IMG/VR virus record: IMGVR_UViG_3300022602_002802
Coordinates: 1-33,606 of that record
Reading direction: 5' to 3' (one strand)
From: a virus
DNA: 33,606 nt
Shown piece after piece: positions 1-7,579 of this stretch (its first letter is position 1; the number at the start of each line of letters is the position of its first letter). A model generated the notes under the pieces. The model had not been told where the DNA came from and did not search any database. It saw only the letters and a list, made by a program, of their open reading frames with translations. A program made the translations under genes and the position numbers.

Positions 1-2
1 CG

Positions 3-662
3 CTTAATAGCGAAATAGTGGGCAAAGAGCTGTCTCCTAGCCAAATACAAAAGCGCATTATAAAGCATATCAAATCCCATTTACCCTTAAAAATTAAAAA
101 ATGCCTGTACGCACCTACCACTTCAGGATTTGTGTTTATGGGCGGTGTATACTATAGTAATCTGGATCATAAGGGCAAGCCAGCTATAGAAGTTAATTTT
201 AACTACAATCCCACCGATCGAAAGTTAAAACTAACACAGCACCGTTTCAAACGTATGGCCATTAGATTTGCCGATGTTGTACTACACGAAATAGTACACA
301 TGAGACAATTCCGTGCTAGAAATTTCAAAAATATTCCAGGTTACCAAAGCACGGCAGAATACGCCAAAGATCGTAAAAAGCAAGAGTACTATGGCGACAG
401 GGATGAAATGGGTGCCCATGCTTTTAATACGGCTTGCGAATTACTCGATCGTTTTGGCTACGACCCAACAGCGATTGGACATTATCTAGATTCAAACGAT
501 TGTCGTAGACATAAAAATTCCACTTGGTGCGATTACTTAAAAGTTTTTGATTGGAATCACAACCATCCAATTATACGCAGAATGAGAAATTTGATTATGC
601 GTAATTTGGAAAATGCCTACTACGGCAAGCCATTTAAGACCACAAACCACTTGACATACTGA
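3..662 (+). CDS. HEXXH putative zinc metallopeptidase-like protein, probably 5'-truncated by the window edge
   Basis: The first possible start is a GTG at 18 (214 residues), but no ribosome site precedes it. The frame is open back to position 3, so the true start may lie outside the window. Numbering from the GTG, residues 90-94 read HEIVH, the HEXXH zinc-binding and catalytic motif, within a hydrophobic helix. About 35 residues on comes DEMGAHA (129-135), whose Glu130 could be the third metal ligand, as in gluzincin-type peptidases. The C-terminal half is basic, and there is no signal peptide or membrane segment, so a cytoplasmic or virion location is likely. HEXXH proteins of this small size occur in tailed phages, usually without an assigned substrate. 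Arg codons are mixed CGT/AGA. The last codons overlap the -35 box of the ligase promoter. The peptidase fold is likely; its target is unknown. Confidence 0.7.
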   Translation, partial: LNSEIVGKELSPSQIQKRIIKHIKSHLPLKIKKCLYAPTTSGFVFMGGVYYSNLDHKGKPAIEVNFNYNPTDRKLKLTQHRFKRMAIRFADVVLHEIVHMRQFRARNFKNIPGYQSTAEYAKDRKKQEYYGDRDEMGAHAFNTACELLDRFGYDPTAIGHYLDSNDCRRHKNSTWCDYLKVFDWNHNHPIIRRMRNLIMRNLENAYYGKPFKTTNHLTY

Positions 663-679
663 TAATTACACTGTATAAT
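651..679 (+). promoter_or_regulatory. Sigma70-type promoter driving DNA ligase and probably the downstream operon
   Basis: A perfect TTGACA (651-656) is followed after exactly 17 bp by a perfect TATAAT (674-679). The -35 box lies inside the last codons of the upstream gene. Transcription would start near 686, about 26 bases before the ligase ATG at 712. A consensus promoter suggests early transcription by unmodified host RNA polymerase. No late-type octamer is seen here. Confidence 0.85.
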
Positions 680-693
680 AAACACTTATACAG
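671..693. repeat. Perfect inverted repeat over the -10 box (candidate operator or leader hairpin)
   Basis: The 8-bp arms CTGTATAA (671-678) and TTATACAG (686-693) are exact reverse complements separated by 7 bases. The left arm overlaps the TATAAT box and the right arm spans the expected transcription start. This layout suits a dimeric repressor site. As RNA only the right arm would be transcribed from this promoter, so an operator is more likely than a leader hairpin. Confidence 0.55.
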
Positions 694-711
694 TAACTTA
701 TCGGAGTCTAC

Positions 712-2031
712 ATGAGCGTTTGTGCCAGTCACATTTGGAGTTTGGAAAGTCATCCTAGTCGTCTTAATAAAGAAGGCATTATTGAAGCTATTGCCAAAGA
801 AGGGTGTGATGAATTTTTTGAAGGATGCCGCCTTGCACTGGATCCAATGATTACTTTTGGTCTTAAACAAATACCGGAGAAACAAGATGAGGATGGTGCT
901 GGCTTACCTTGGGATAGTTTTACTCTCGCTCTTACTGGCTTCGTTACTCGTAATGTCACCGGGAATACTGCAAGAGATATGGTTGCATCCATGATGAAAT
1001 CAGCCACTAAACGAGAGTGGAATGGCTGGTATCGTCGTATCCTTATTAAAGACTTACGTTGCGGTGTAAGCGAAAAAACAATAAACAAAGTAGTGGAGAA
1101 GAAATATGCTCAGTATGCTATTCCCATTTTTGGTTGTCAGCTTGCTCATGACAGTGCTAATCATGAAACTAAAGTCTCCGGCAAGAAACTTATCGAAGTC
1201 AAACTTGACGGTGTCCGTGTTATTACAATCGTTCGTGCTGACGGTCGTGTTGACATGTTTAGTCGTAATGGTAAGGAACTTACTAATTTTCCTCACATAG
1301 CAGAACAGATTAGTTCAGTAATTAAACAAAAAGGTTCTAGCAAAAGCATGGATGTTGTCTTGGATGGCGAAATCATGTCCGGCAGTTTTCAGGACTTGAT
1401 GAAACAAGTACATCGCAAGGACAATGTAGAAGCGAGTGATGCTATCCTTAATTTGTTCGATGTTCTTCCTCTTGAAGACTTTGAAAAAGGTGTGTATAAT
1501 AAAGATCAGACTACACGTAGCCAAATGGTAAAATTTTGGGTCGAGACTAATCAAGCCTTGTTACCTAATGTAACTTATGTTGCTAACGAACTCGTTGATT
1601 TGGATACCGAAGAAGGACAGCGGCGTTACAAAGAAATTAACCAAAAGGCAATCGACGGTGGCTACGAAGGCATCATGCTCAAAGATCCTGAGGCTCCATA
1701 TGAATGTAAGCGTAGTGTCGCATGGTTAAAATTGAAACCATTTATTGAAGTTAGTCTTACTGTAGTTGCCACAGAAGAAGGTACAGGTAAGAATGTTGGC
1801 AAGATGGGTGCGTTGGTATGTGAAGGAGTAGATGATGGAAAATCTATCCGAGTAAATGTCGGTAGTGGTTTCACAGATCAAATGCGTGATGACTTTTGGG
1901 CCTGTCGTGTAGACGGACATGTTATTGAAGTTAGAGCAGATGCTATAACACAAAATCAAGACGGAACTTATAGTTTACGTTTTCCTCGATTCAAATCATT
2001 CCGTGGATTTGAATCAGGTGAAAAAATTTAA
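712..2031 (+). CDS. lig: ATP-dependent DNA ligase (T4 gp30-like)
   Basis: A 439-residue enzyme that seals nicks in duplex DNA using ATP, serving phage replication and repair. The nucleotidyltransferase motifs are in the right order: KLDGVR at 164-169 with Lys164 as the adenylated lysine, SRNGKE at 184-189 (motif III region), LDGEI at 217-221, EGIMLK at 319-324 (motif IV) and WLKLKP at 338-343 (motif V). A helical DNA-binding region precedes the catalytic core, and an OB-fold region of about 95 residues follows it. The protein is somewhat shorter than T4 ligase (487 residues). The ATG at 712 follows GGAG in the leader and sits just downstream of a consensus promoter. Arg codons are almost all CGT/CGC, unlike the biosynthetic cluster downstream. 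It is the first gene of the apparent early transcription unit. Confidence 0.95.
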   Translation: MSVCASHIWSLESHPSRLNKEGIIEAIAKEGCDEFFEGCRLALDPMITFGLKQIPEKQDEDGAGLPWDSFTLALTGFVTRNVTGNTARDMVASMMKSATKREWNGWYRRILIKDLRCGVSEKTINKVVEKKYAQYAIPIFGCQLAHDSANHETKVSGKKLIEVKLDGVRVITIVRADGRVDMFSRNGKELTNFPHIAEQISSVIKQKGSSKSMDVVLDGEIMSGSFQDLMKQVHRKDNVEASDAILNLFDVLPLEDFEKGVYNKDQTTRSQMVKFWVETNQALLPNVTYVANELVDLDTEEGQRRYKEINQKAIDGGYEGIMLKDPEAPYECKRSVAWLKLKPFIEVSLTVVATEEGTGKNVGKMGALVCEGVDDGKSIRVNVGSGFTDQMRDDFWACRVDGHVIEVRADAITQNQDGTYSLRFPRFKSFRGFESGEKI

Positions 2032-2042
2032 TAGGAAAAAAT

Positions 2043-2411
2043 ATGACAAGTGTATTTCAAGATCAAGAAAAATTTATGACAGCCTGTGATCAAACAGTTG
2101 GCGAATTCAACATTAACCAATTGAATATGTATCTGGGACTAATCAAAGAAGAAGGCGATGAGCTTTCAGAAGCGGTCAAGCGTATGGATAAGATTGGTAC
2201 ACTAGATGCACTGATCGATATCATGGTGGTTACAATTGGTACGCTACATAGTCTTGGTGTAGATGCAGAGGGTGCGTGGAACGAAGTCATGCGTACTAAC
2301 TTTGCTAAAATTGATCCCGAAACAGGAAAAGTAAATAAGCGTGAAGATGGAAAAGTATTAAAGCCAGAAAGTTGGGAACCTCCCGCACTGGCTCAGTTTA
2401 TTAAGGAATAA
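2043..2411 (+). CDS. MazG-like nucleotide pyrophosphohydrolase
   Basis: A 122-residue all-alpha NTP pyrophosphatase-like protein. The metal-binding signature is visible as KEEGDEL at 35-41 (Glu36, Glu37, Glu40), followed by LDALIDI at 54-60 (Asp55, Asp59) on the next helix, the EExxE...DxxxD pattern of the MazG/HisE superfamily. Such enzymes hydrolyse nucleoside triphosphates or related nucleotides to monophosphate and pyrophosphate. Phage MazG proteins are thought to adjust nucleotide pools or alarmone-related signalling during infection, but the substrate cannot be read from the sequence. The C-terminal tail (KxNKREDGKVLKP) is typical of phage members. AGGAAA precedes the ATG. The gene follows the ligase by 11 bases and precedes the next gene by one base, so all three are probably co-transcribed. 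Confidence 0.85.
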   Translation: MTSVFQDQEKFMTACDQTVGEFNINQLNMYLGLIKEEGDELSEAVKRMDKIGTLDALIDIMVVTIGTLHSLGVDAEGAWNEVMRTNFAKIDPETGKVNKREDGKVLKPESWEPPALAQFIKE

Positions 2412-2412
2412 A

Positions 2413-3234
2413 ATGCGTAATTATTGGTCGTGTACAAAATTTGCAGACTGGATTCGTGGCACTAAAAAACTAAGTGCCGCTACCAGTGAAGAATGGGACG
2501 AGTGGCGTACCACTGCTAAGATGCGACATAACTTTCGTTATTGGGTTGCGGAAGAATTGCTCGATAACATTCAAGGCTTTTTTCTTTACATACCGGACAG
2601 ACTAAATGACATCCGTTACTACATCAACAATCGTTGGGTTTCTAAGAGTCATGCTCTTACTGCCCACCCTCGTGATATCCGCCCTGGCCGTTGGAGTGAC
2701 GTTGGTAATCGGTTTCTCCCTTGTCTTTTTAACGAACTTGTGGACTTCGTGGAAATCGAACAGGCATGGCATTATTGTATGTGGAATGAAGAGGAACGAG
2801 TAAAGTACAATGTTCCTTGGTGGCGTAGTGGCTGGTTGCGTTGGAGAACTTGGCGCTGTCCAGAAGCCGGGTTGGCCTATTTGAATTGGGCTAGTACTCT
2901 TACTAATAAAGACTTTATCAAAGAAGGTGAGAAGGAAGAACCAACATATCAAGCCACAGCCGCCAAAGAGATCATTGAGTTATATACTTGGTGGACTACT
3001 ACATACCGCAATCGTCCTGATCCATACGAAGCAAGTGGCTGGACTGCGGCATGTGAAGCACAACGTTTAGCTAATGGTGGTAAGTTAAGTTTCAATGAGC
3101 CAAAGGATCCTGTACTTAAAAAGGCTAGCGACAAGGCTCACAAGCTACTTCAAAAGATTGAAAAGGCTTATGAAGCAGAAGACGAAGCTATGATGATTCG
3201 TCTCATTAAAATTAGACAAAGTCTTTGGACATGA
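2413..3234 (+). CDS. Tryptophan-rich phage protein of unknown function
   Basis: A 273-residue protein whose family I do not recognise. It is strikingly aromatic, with about 19 tryptophans (roughly 7%), several in pairs (PWW, TWW) and one dense stretch around residues 135-155 (VPWWRSGWLRWRTWRC). The C-terminal third is more ordinary, with a Lys/Glu-rich helix that could form a coiled coil (around 235-265). There is no signal peptide, and the hydrophobic parts are too broken by charges for clear membrane segments. Aromatic and basic residues together could suit nucleic-acid or membrane-surface binding, but this is speculation. Arg codons are mainly CGT/CGC, as in the ligase and MazG genes, so it belongs to the phage core side of the composition break. 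Its stop overlaps the start of the first radical SAM gene (ATGA). Confidence 0.85.
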   Translation: MRNYWSCTKFADWIRGTKKLSAATSEEWDEWRTTAKMRHNFRYWVAEELLDNIQGFFLYIPDRLNDIRYYINNRWVSKSHALTAHPRDIRPGRWSDVGNRFLPCLFNELVDFVEIEQAWHYCMWNEEERVKYNVPWWRSGWLRWRTWRCPEAGLAYLNWASTLTNKDFIKEGEKEEPTYQATAAKEIIELYTWWTTTYRNRPDPYEASGWTAACEAQRLANGGKLSFNEPKDPVLKKASDKAHKLLQKIEKAYEAEDEAMMIRLIKIRQSLWT

Positions 3235-4610
3235 GTAACGAAACTTCTAGAATACATCAAATCATACCTATAATAGATGAGATTAGTCCTTCTTTTTGTC
3301 TAGCTAAATGGCATCATGTCACCCTGTATATGCATACAGGAATGACTCATAGTTGTTATCATCCGGCACCACATGAAATACCATTAGAAGAAATAGCTGT
3401 CAATCCTTCGGCTCTACACAATACACTACATAAGAAAAAAGAACGAGCACTAATGTTAGTTGGTGAGAAACCAGAAGGATGTCAGTATTGCTGGAATGTA
3501 GAAAACCTAGGTAAAGATTATATTAGCGATAGGATGATAAGAAATGAATCATTATATCATCATGGCAGAGTAGAACAGATTCTATCGAATGGATGGAATC
3601 AAAATATTAATCCCGAATACATAGAAATTAGTTTCAGCAATGAATGTAATTTCAAATGCGGATATTGCCATCCTAAACATTCGAGCAGTTATTATAACGA
3701 GATAAAACAACACGGTCCTTACATCAATATTAAGAATCACGGCGGCGGTGTGGATAAACTTCAAATCTATCGAGAAGAAGACAATCCATATATTGCGGCT
3801 TGGTGGGCTTGGTGGCCGGAGATGAGCAAGACTCTTAATATACTCAGGATCACAGGCGGCGAACCTTTAATGCATAAAAGTACGTGGCGACTGTTTGAAC
3901 TCCTAAGAGAAGATCCAAAACCTAATTTAGAATTAAACATTAACAGCAATTTAGGAGTGACTACACGATTCATCGATAAGTTGTCCGATAATGTAAACGA
4001 TCTATTGCAACAGAACAAAATCAAAAAATTTAAGATTTTTTCTAGTATGGATACTTGGGGAACTAGAGCTGAATACATAAGAACAGGGCTAGACTTGGAA
4101 TTGTGGGAAAGTAATTTAGATAACTTTATTACTAAAACTAATTGCCCTATTTCGATAATGTGTACCTTTAATATTCTAAGCGTTACATCTTTTACAGATT
4201 TTTTGAAAAAGATTTTAGAGTGGCGTAGCAAATATCAGGATAAGTTGAATCCTGGAAAATATGGACGTAGGATAAGATTTGATACTCCTTATCTAAAAGA
4301 ACCATTGCAATATGATATGTTACTATTGCCAAAAGAAACATACTTACCCTACTTTGATAAGATATTAGAGTTTATTCATCTAAACAAAGACGAAACTGAT
4401 CCTACTAAATTCACAGATATGGAATATGAAAAATTCCGCAGAGTGCGTGATTATTTTGCTAATACAAATTATACAGAAGAAAAAATTAACGAAGGTAGAA
4501 AAGATTTCTACAATTGGTTTGAACAGTATGATCAAAGACGGGGAACAGATTTCTTAAAAGTTTTTCCCGAGATGAAAGATTTCCATGATATCTGTAGGCT
4601 GGAAAAATGA
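3231..4610 (+). CDS. Radical SAM protein with an N-terminal twitch-like Cys region (paralog 1)
   Basis: A 459-residue radical S-adenosylmethionine enzyme. CNECNFKCGYC holds the CxxxCxxC [4Fe-4S] motif at Cys139, Cys143 and Cys146, and ITGGEP (207-212) is the SAM-binding GGEP motif. Ahead of the core are four well-spaced cysteines (Cys23, Cys42, Cys84, Cys87, the last two in GCQYCW). They resemble a twitch/SPASM-type auxiliary cluster placed at the N terminus, an order known from phage and environmental twitch radical SAM proteins. The ATG at 3231 overlaps the previous stop as ATGA; a TTG six bases earlier is less likely. The substrate is unknown. It is paralogous to the gene at 10878, sharing all seven cysteine positions in order and the C-terminal signature (RR.TDFL.VFPE). 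It is too long for QueE and lacks QueE context. Arg codons switch here to mostly AGA/AGG. Confidence 0.92.
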   Translation: MSNETSRIHQIIPIIDEISPSFCLAKWHHVTLYMHTGMTHSCYHPAPHEIPLEEIAVNPSALHNTLHKKKERALMLVGEKPEGCQYCWNVENLGKDYISDRMIRNESLYHHGRVEQILSNGWNQNINPEYIEISFSNECNFKCGYCHPKHSSSYYNEIKQHGPYINIKNHGGGVDKLQIYREEDNPYIAAWWAWWPEMSKTLNILRITGGEPLMHKSTWRLFELLREDPKPNLELNINSNLGVTTRFIDKLSDNVNDLLQQNKIKKFKIFSSMDTWGTRAEYIRTGLDLELWESNLDNFITKTNCPISIMCTFNILSVTSFTDFLKKILEWRSKYQDKLNPGKYGRRIRFDTPYLKEPLQYDMLLLPKETYLPYFDKILEFIHLNKDETDPTKFTDMEYEKFRRVRDYFANTNYTEEKINEGRKDFYNWFEQYDQRRGTDFLKVFPEMKDFHDICRLEK

Positions 4611-4669
4611 TTCCTAAGTTAAATACAATGCTTCAAACAACCATTATTCCTGATGAAATTTTCGTATGA
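4607..4669 (+). CDS. 20-codon micro-ORF linking two operon genes
   Basis: An ATG at 4607 overlaps the radical SAM stop as ATGA. The frame ends at 4669 in a TGA that overlaps the start of the oxygenase gene, also as ATGA. The peptide would be MIPKLNTMLQTTIIPDEIFV. Nearly all other junctions in this cluster overlap by 1-8 bases, so this tiny frame keeps translation coupled across what would otherwise be a 55-base gap. It may act only as a relay for ribosomes, be a remnant of a gene, or encode a real peptide. No close homology to known precursor peptides is visible. Confidence 0.4.
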   Translation: MIPKLNTMLQTTIIPDEIFV

Positions 4670-5409
4670 CATTAACAAGCCAACTCGATTACCTTCTAAA
4701 AAAAAATATCACTGATTTAAGAACTCAGTTTGCAAATGGCAAACCTTTTCCTATTGTCAACATTGATAATTTTTTGCCTCAAACTACCGCCGTAAATTTA
4801 TATAAAGAAACCCAGTCTATCGACAATTCTTTGTGGAAAAATTTTACAAGAAAAGGTAGTCATATGCTAGAATTTAATAAAATAGAAATGGCTCCTGAAG
4901 CCTTCAATTTTGTTAATTATATGCACAGCGCTAATATACTCATGTGGCTAGAATCTCTTACAGGAATAGAAGGATTAATACCCGATCCTTATCTCACTGG
5001 GGCAGGCTATAGCAAGTCGTTTGCAGGAGATACCTTAAAAATACATACAGACTTCAACTGGAACGACAAACTCAAATTGCACAGAGCACTTTCATTAATC
5101 ATATATCTTACTCCCGATTGGCGGCCTGAGTGGAAAGGTGGATTGGAATTTTATGACAAAGAAAGGCAAAATATATCGTTCAAAGCTACGTGCCTGTTTA
5201 ACCAATGCTTGATATGGAAATATAATAAGTATGGTTATCACGGATTCGAAGAACCATTATCGTGCCCTAATAATATTAACAGAACTACTTTTAGACTGTT
5301 TTACTATACAAGCAACAGCACTTATATAAAAGACGACGAGCCGCATAGAAGTTTGTATTGGTTTGATGATGCGACTAAAACTCCATACGATATTAAAGAC
5401 GAAAAATGA
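4666..5409 (+). CDS. 2-oxoglutarate/Fe(II)-dependent oxygenase
   Basis: A 247-residue member of the prolyl-hydroxylase-like 2OG-Fe(II) oxygenase superfamily, which couples oxidative decarboxylation of 2-oxoglutarate to hydroxylation or another oxidation of a substrate. The facial triad is visible as HTD at 127-129 (His127, Asp129) and the distal His192 in GYHGFEEP. The RTTFRLFYYTS strand follows (206-216), with an Arg suited to bind the 2OG carboxylate. The core strand ALSLIIYLTPDW and the GGLEFYD turn fit the double-stranded beta-helix. Such genes are common in marine T4-like phages, usually with unknown substrates. Within this cluster it most likely oxidises the sugar or peptide being built. 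Both ends overlap neighbours by ATGA, and Arg/Ile codon use is AT-rich like the rest of the cluster. Confidence 0.9.
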   Translation: MTLTSQLDYLLKKNITDLRTQFANGKPFPIVNIDNFLPQTTAVNLYKETQSIDNSLWKNFTRKGSHMLEFNKIEMAPEAFNFVNYMHSANILMWLESLTGIEGLIPDPYLTGAGYSKSFAGDTLKIHTDFNWNDKLKLHRALSLIIYLTPDWRPEWKGGLEFYDKERQNISFKATCLFNQCLIWKYNKYGYHGFEEPLSCPNNINRTTFRLFYYTSNSTYIKDDEPHRSLYWFDDATKTPYDIKDEK

Positions 5410-6578
5410 TATATTCTAAAACTAATTCACATCATGGATTATTGAAACATAATCTATTCAGACCTCTTAAAGAGGCTAGGTTAGAACCTAACAGTATCTA
5501 TTGGTATGATCAGCATGACAAAGCGGTTAATACTTTAGATTTTGCCGATTTTGTAGAGGATATTCATTGGGATCACTTACGCACGGATGACAGCACAAAG
5601 ATATTATTATTTTTTCCCGATGAGTATTTTTGTTTAGAGAATATACAAGAATGGGCATCTGTTCTTATTGATAAACAAATACCCCACGATCGACTCAATT
5701 TAATTGTCACTGATAAAAATTGGGTATCTTGGGCCAAGGGTGCGTTCAAAAGTTTTGGATTCGAATTAAAGTATATACAGGATTATAATCAACTACTTTC
5801 TAGAGTAAATCCACAACCAGAATTATTAGATTTTAGATATAGATTTAGTGCGTTAAGCAGAAACTATTTAGATTTTAGATTACGTTTATTCTTAGAACTC
5901 AGAAGTCGAGACCTTCTTAAAAATTTTAATTACACCTTTAACAATATTAACCCATATCATAATATCACGTTTGATCTGCCTTTTATCAAAGATACCGCAA
6001 TAAAATTTGGTTATGATATGAACAATGGTATTGAACAATGGATCGATGGTATTCCATATACTCCAGACGCAAAAAAAGTTTCAATGAAGTTGTCTGAGGA
6101 TATTTATGAGATCATTAGATCATCTGCAATAAATGTTGTAATAGAATCTCACTTTGATCCATTCTGGACATGGGCAGGAGCAAGCTGGATGCACCCGGCT
6201 GAATTTAGTCCCGCCTTTCCTACTGAGAAAATTTATAAAGCCATTGCATGCTTCAGACCCTTTATTATTTTCAGTACACCTTATTTTTTGTGGGAATTTA
6301 GACAACTAGGCTTTCAGACATTTAGTCATGCATTTGATGAAAGCTATGACGAAATAATAGATGATGTAAAACGGTTACAAGCAATAGTTGACGAGATATC
6401 CAGACTGTCATCATTATCGGATCAAGAATTTGCTAAAGTTATAGATAGCTGCCAACCGCAGGCTAATTACAATCAAAGAATGATGGAAAAAATTAGAAAA
6501 GAAATTAGGATAGAAGAAGAATTTAACTGGCTTACAGATTACATTAACTCCGATGACTCTAATGGAGTTGTAAAATGA
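5406..6578 (+). CDS. Glycosyltransferase-like protein, paralog 1
   Basis: A 390-residue protein with no textbook catalytic motif. Its C-terminal part clearly matches the gene at 7579: TEKIYKAIACFRPFII (273-288) versus SEKTFKPIACQHPFII, then G-F/Y-x-TF and A-x-DESYD (309-315), then a helical tail. A [TS]EK...P.I arrangement near the C terminus is typical of nucleotide-sugar-binding halves of GT-B enzymes, for example fucosyltransferase-like families, so a glycosyltransferase role is a reasonable inference. The N-terminal 130 residues look like a separate alpha/beta domain (ILLFFPDEYF, LNLIVTDKNW). No signal peptide or membrane segment is seen, so it is likely cytoplasmic. Both ends overlap neighbours by ATGA. 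The acceptor is unknown. Confidence 0.65.
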   Translation: MIYSKTNSHHGLLKHNLFRPLKEARLEPNSIYWYDQHDKAVNTLDFADFVEDIHWDHLRTDDSTKILLFFPDEYFCLENIQEWASVLIDKQIPHDRLNLIVTDKNWVSWAKGAFKSFGFELKYIQDYNQLLSRVNPQPELLDFRYRFSALSRNYLDFRLRLFLELRSRDLLKNFNYTFNNINPYHNITFDLPFIKDTAIKFGYDMNNGIEQWIDGIPYTPDAKKVSMKLSEDIYEIIRSSAINVVIESHFDPFWTWAGASWMHPAEFSPAFPTEKIYKAIACFRPFIIFSTPYFLWEFRQLGFQTFSHAFDESYDEIIDDVKRLQAIVDEISRLSSLSDQEFAKVIDSCQPQANYNQRMMEKIRKEIRIEEEFNWLTDYINSDDSNGVVK

Positions 6579-7579
6579 CTACAATATTTATTACCGGAGT
6601 TGCAGGATTCCTAGGCAGCCATCTGGCTGATAGATTTTTAGCATCGGGCTATAAGGTAAAAGGTAACGACAACCTCATGGGCGGTTACGCAGATAATGTT
6701 CCCAATGGTGTAGAATATTTCCAATCCGATTGTTGTAATCTTAATCAAATGTCTGATCAGATTAAAGGATCGGATATTGTAATACATTGTGCGGCTACGC
6801 CCCACGAAGGTTTAAGTGTGTTTAGTCCATATTTCATAACAAACAATATATTTCAGGCCAGTGTTAGTGTTATCACTGCTAGTATACAAAACAATGTAAA
6901 GAAATTTGTATTTTGTTCTAGTATGGCACGTTATGGTAATCAGGAATATCCTTACATCGAAACTATGCAACCAGCACCAGTTGATCCATACGCTATTGCC
7001 AAGGTAGCTGCCGAAGACGTCCTTAAGAGTCTCGCTCCGATGAATAACATGGACTGGGTAATAGCTATTCCTCATAATATCGTAGGTCCGAGACAGCGGT
7101 TTGACGATCCATATCGAAATGTCATGAGTATAATGATTAACCGAGTGTTGCAGGGTAAACCTCCGGTTATCTATGGAGATGGTAGTCAAATGCGTTGTTT
7201 TAGTTATATAGACGACTGTATATATTGTTTAGAACGATTAGCATTAGATCCTAGTATTAAAAATGACACATACAATATTGGACCTGATGAAGAATTTGTT
7301 ACTATAAAAGAATTAGCAGATATGATATGTGATGAATTAAATTTCACAGAGGATCACGTTTATATGCCGGACAGGCCTAAGGAAATTAAATTTGCAACTT
7401 GTAGTGCGGATAAAGCACGACGACTCCTAAGTTATACAACTAAAACAAAATTAATTGACTCTATAAAGCATACGATAAATTATATTAACAGTAAAGGGCC
7501 TCGTCCGTTTTCTTACGATTACGACTTGGAAATAATTAACCATCTTACTCCGCAGACTTGGTCTAAAAGGTTAATGTAA
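6575..7579 (+). CDS. NAD-dependent nucleotide-sugar epimerase/dehydratase (extended SDR)
   Basis: A 334-residue extended short-chain dehydrogenase/reductase of the UDP-glucose 4-epimerase type. The Rossmann motif GVAGFLG sits at 8-14, and FVFCSS at 111-116 gives the catalytic serine region. Tyr139-x-x-x-Lys143 (YAIAK) is the catalytic pair, and GDGSQMRCFSYIDDC (around 204-218) is the substrate-binding segment of this family. These enzymes epimerise, dehydrate or reduce NDP-sugars using bound NAD(P). The exact sugar cannot be assigned from motifs. It lies between the two glycosyltransferase-like genes, which suggests that it supplies their donor sugar. The start overlaps the previous stop (ATGA), and the end overlaps the next start by one base (TAATG). 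Confidence 0.92.
   Translation: MTTIFITGVAGFLGSHLADRFLASGYKVKGNDNLMGGYADNVPNGVEYFQSDCCNLNQMSDQIKGSDIVIHCAATPHEGLSVFSPYFITNNIFQASVSVITASIQNNVKKFVFCSSMARYGNQEYPYIETMQPAPVDPYAIAKVAAEDVLKSLAPMNNMDWVIAIPHNIVGPRQRFDDPYRNVMSIMINRVLQGKPPVIYGDGSQMRCFSYIDDCIYCLERLALDPSIKNDTYNIGPDEEFVTIKELADMICDELNFTEDHVYMPDRPKEIKFATCSADKARRLLSYTTKTKLIDSIKHTINYINSKGPRPFSYDYDLEIINHLTPQTWSKRLM

Noticed and set aside
634-4231. Minus-strand frames opposite ligase, MazG, the Trp-rich gene and the radical SAM gene
   Set aside because: They overlap well-supported genes completely and have no ribosome sites or recognisable motifs.
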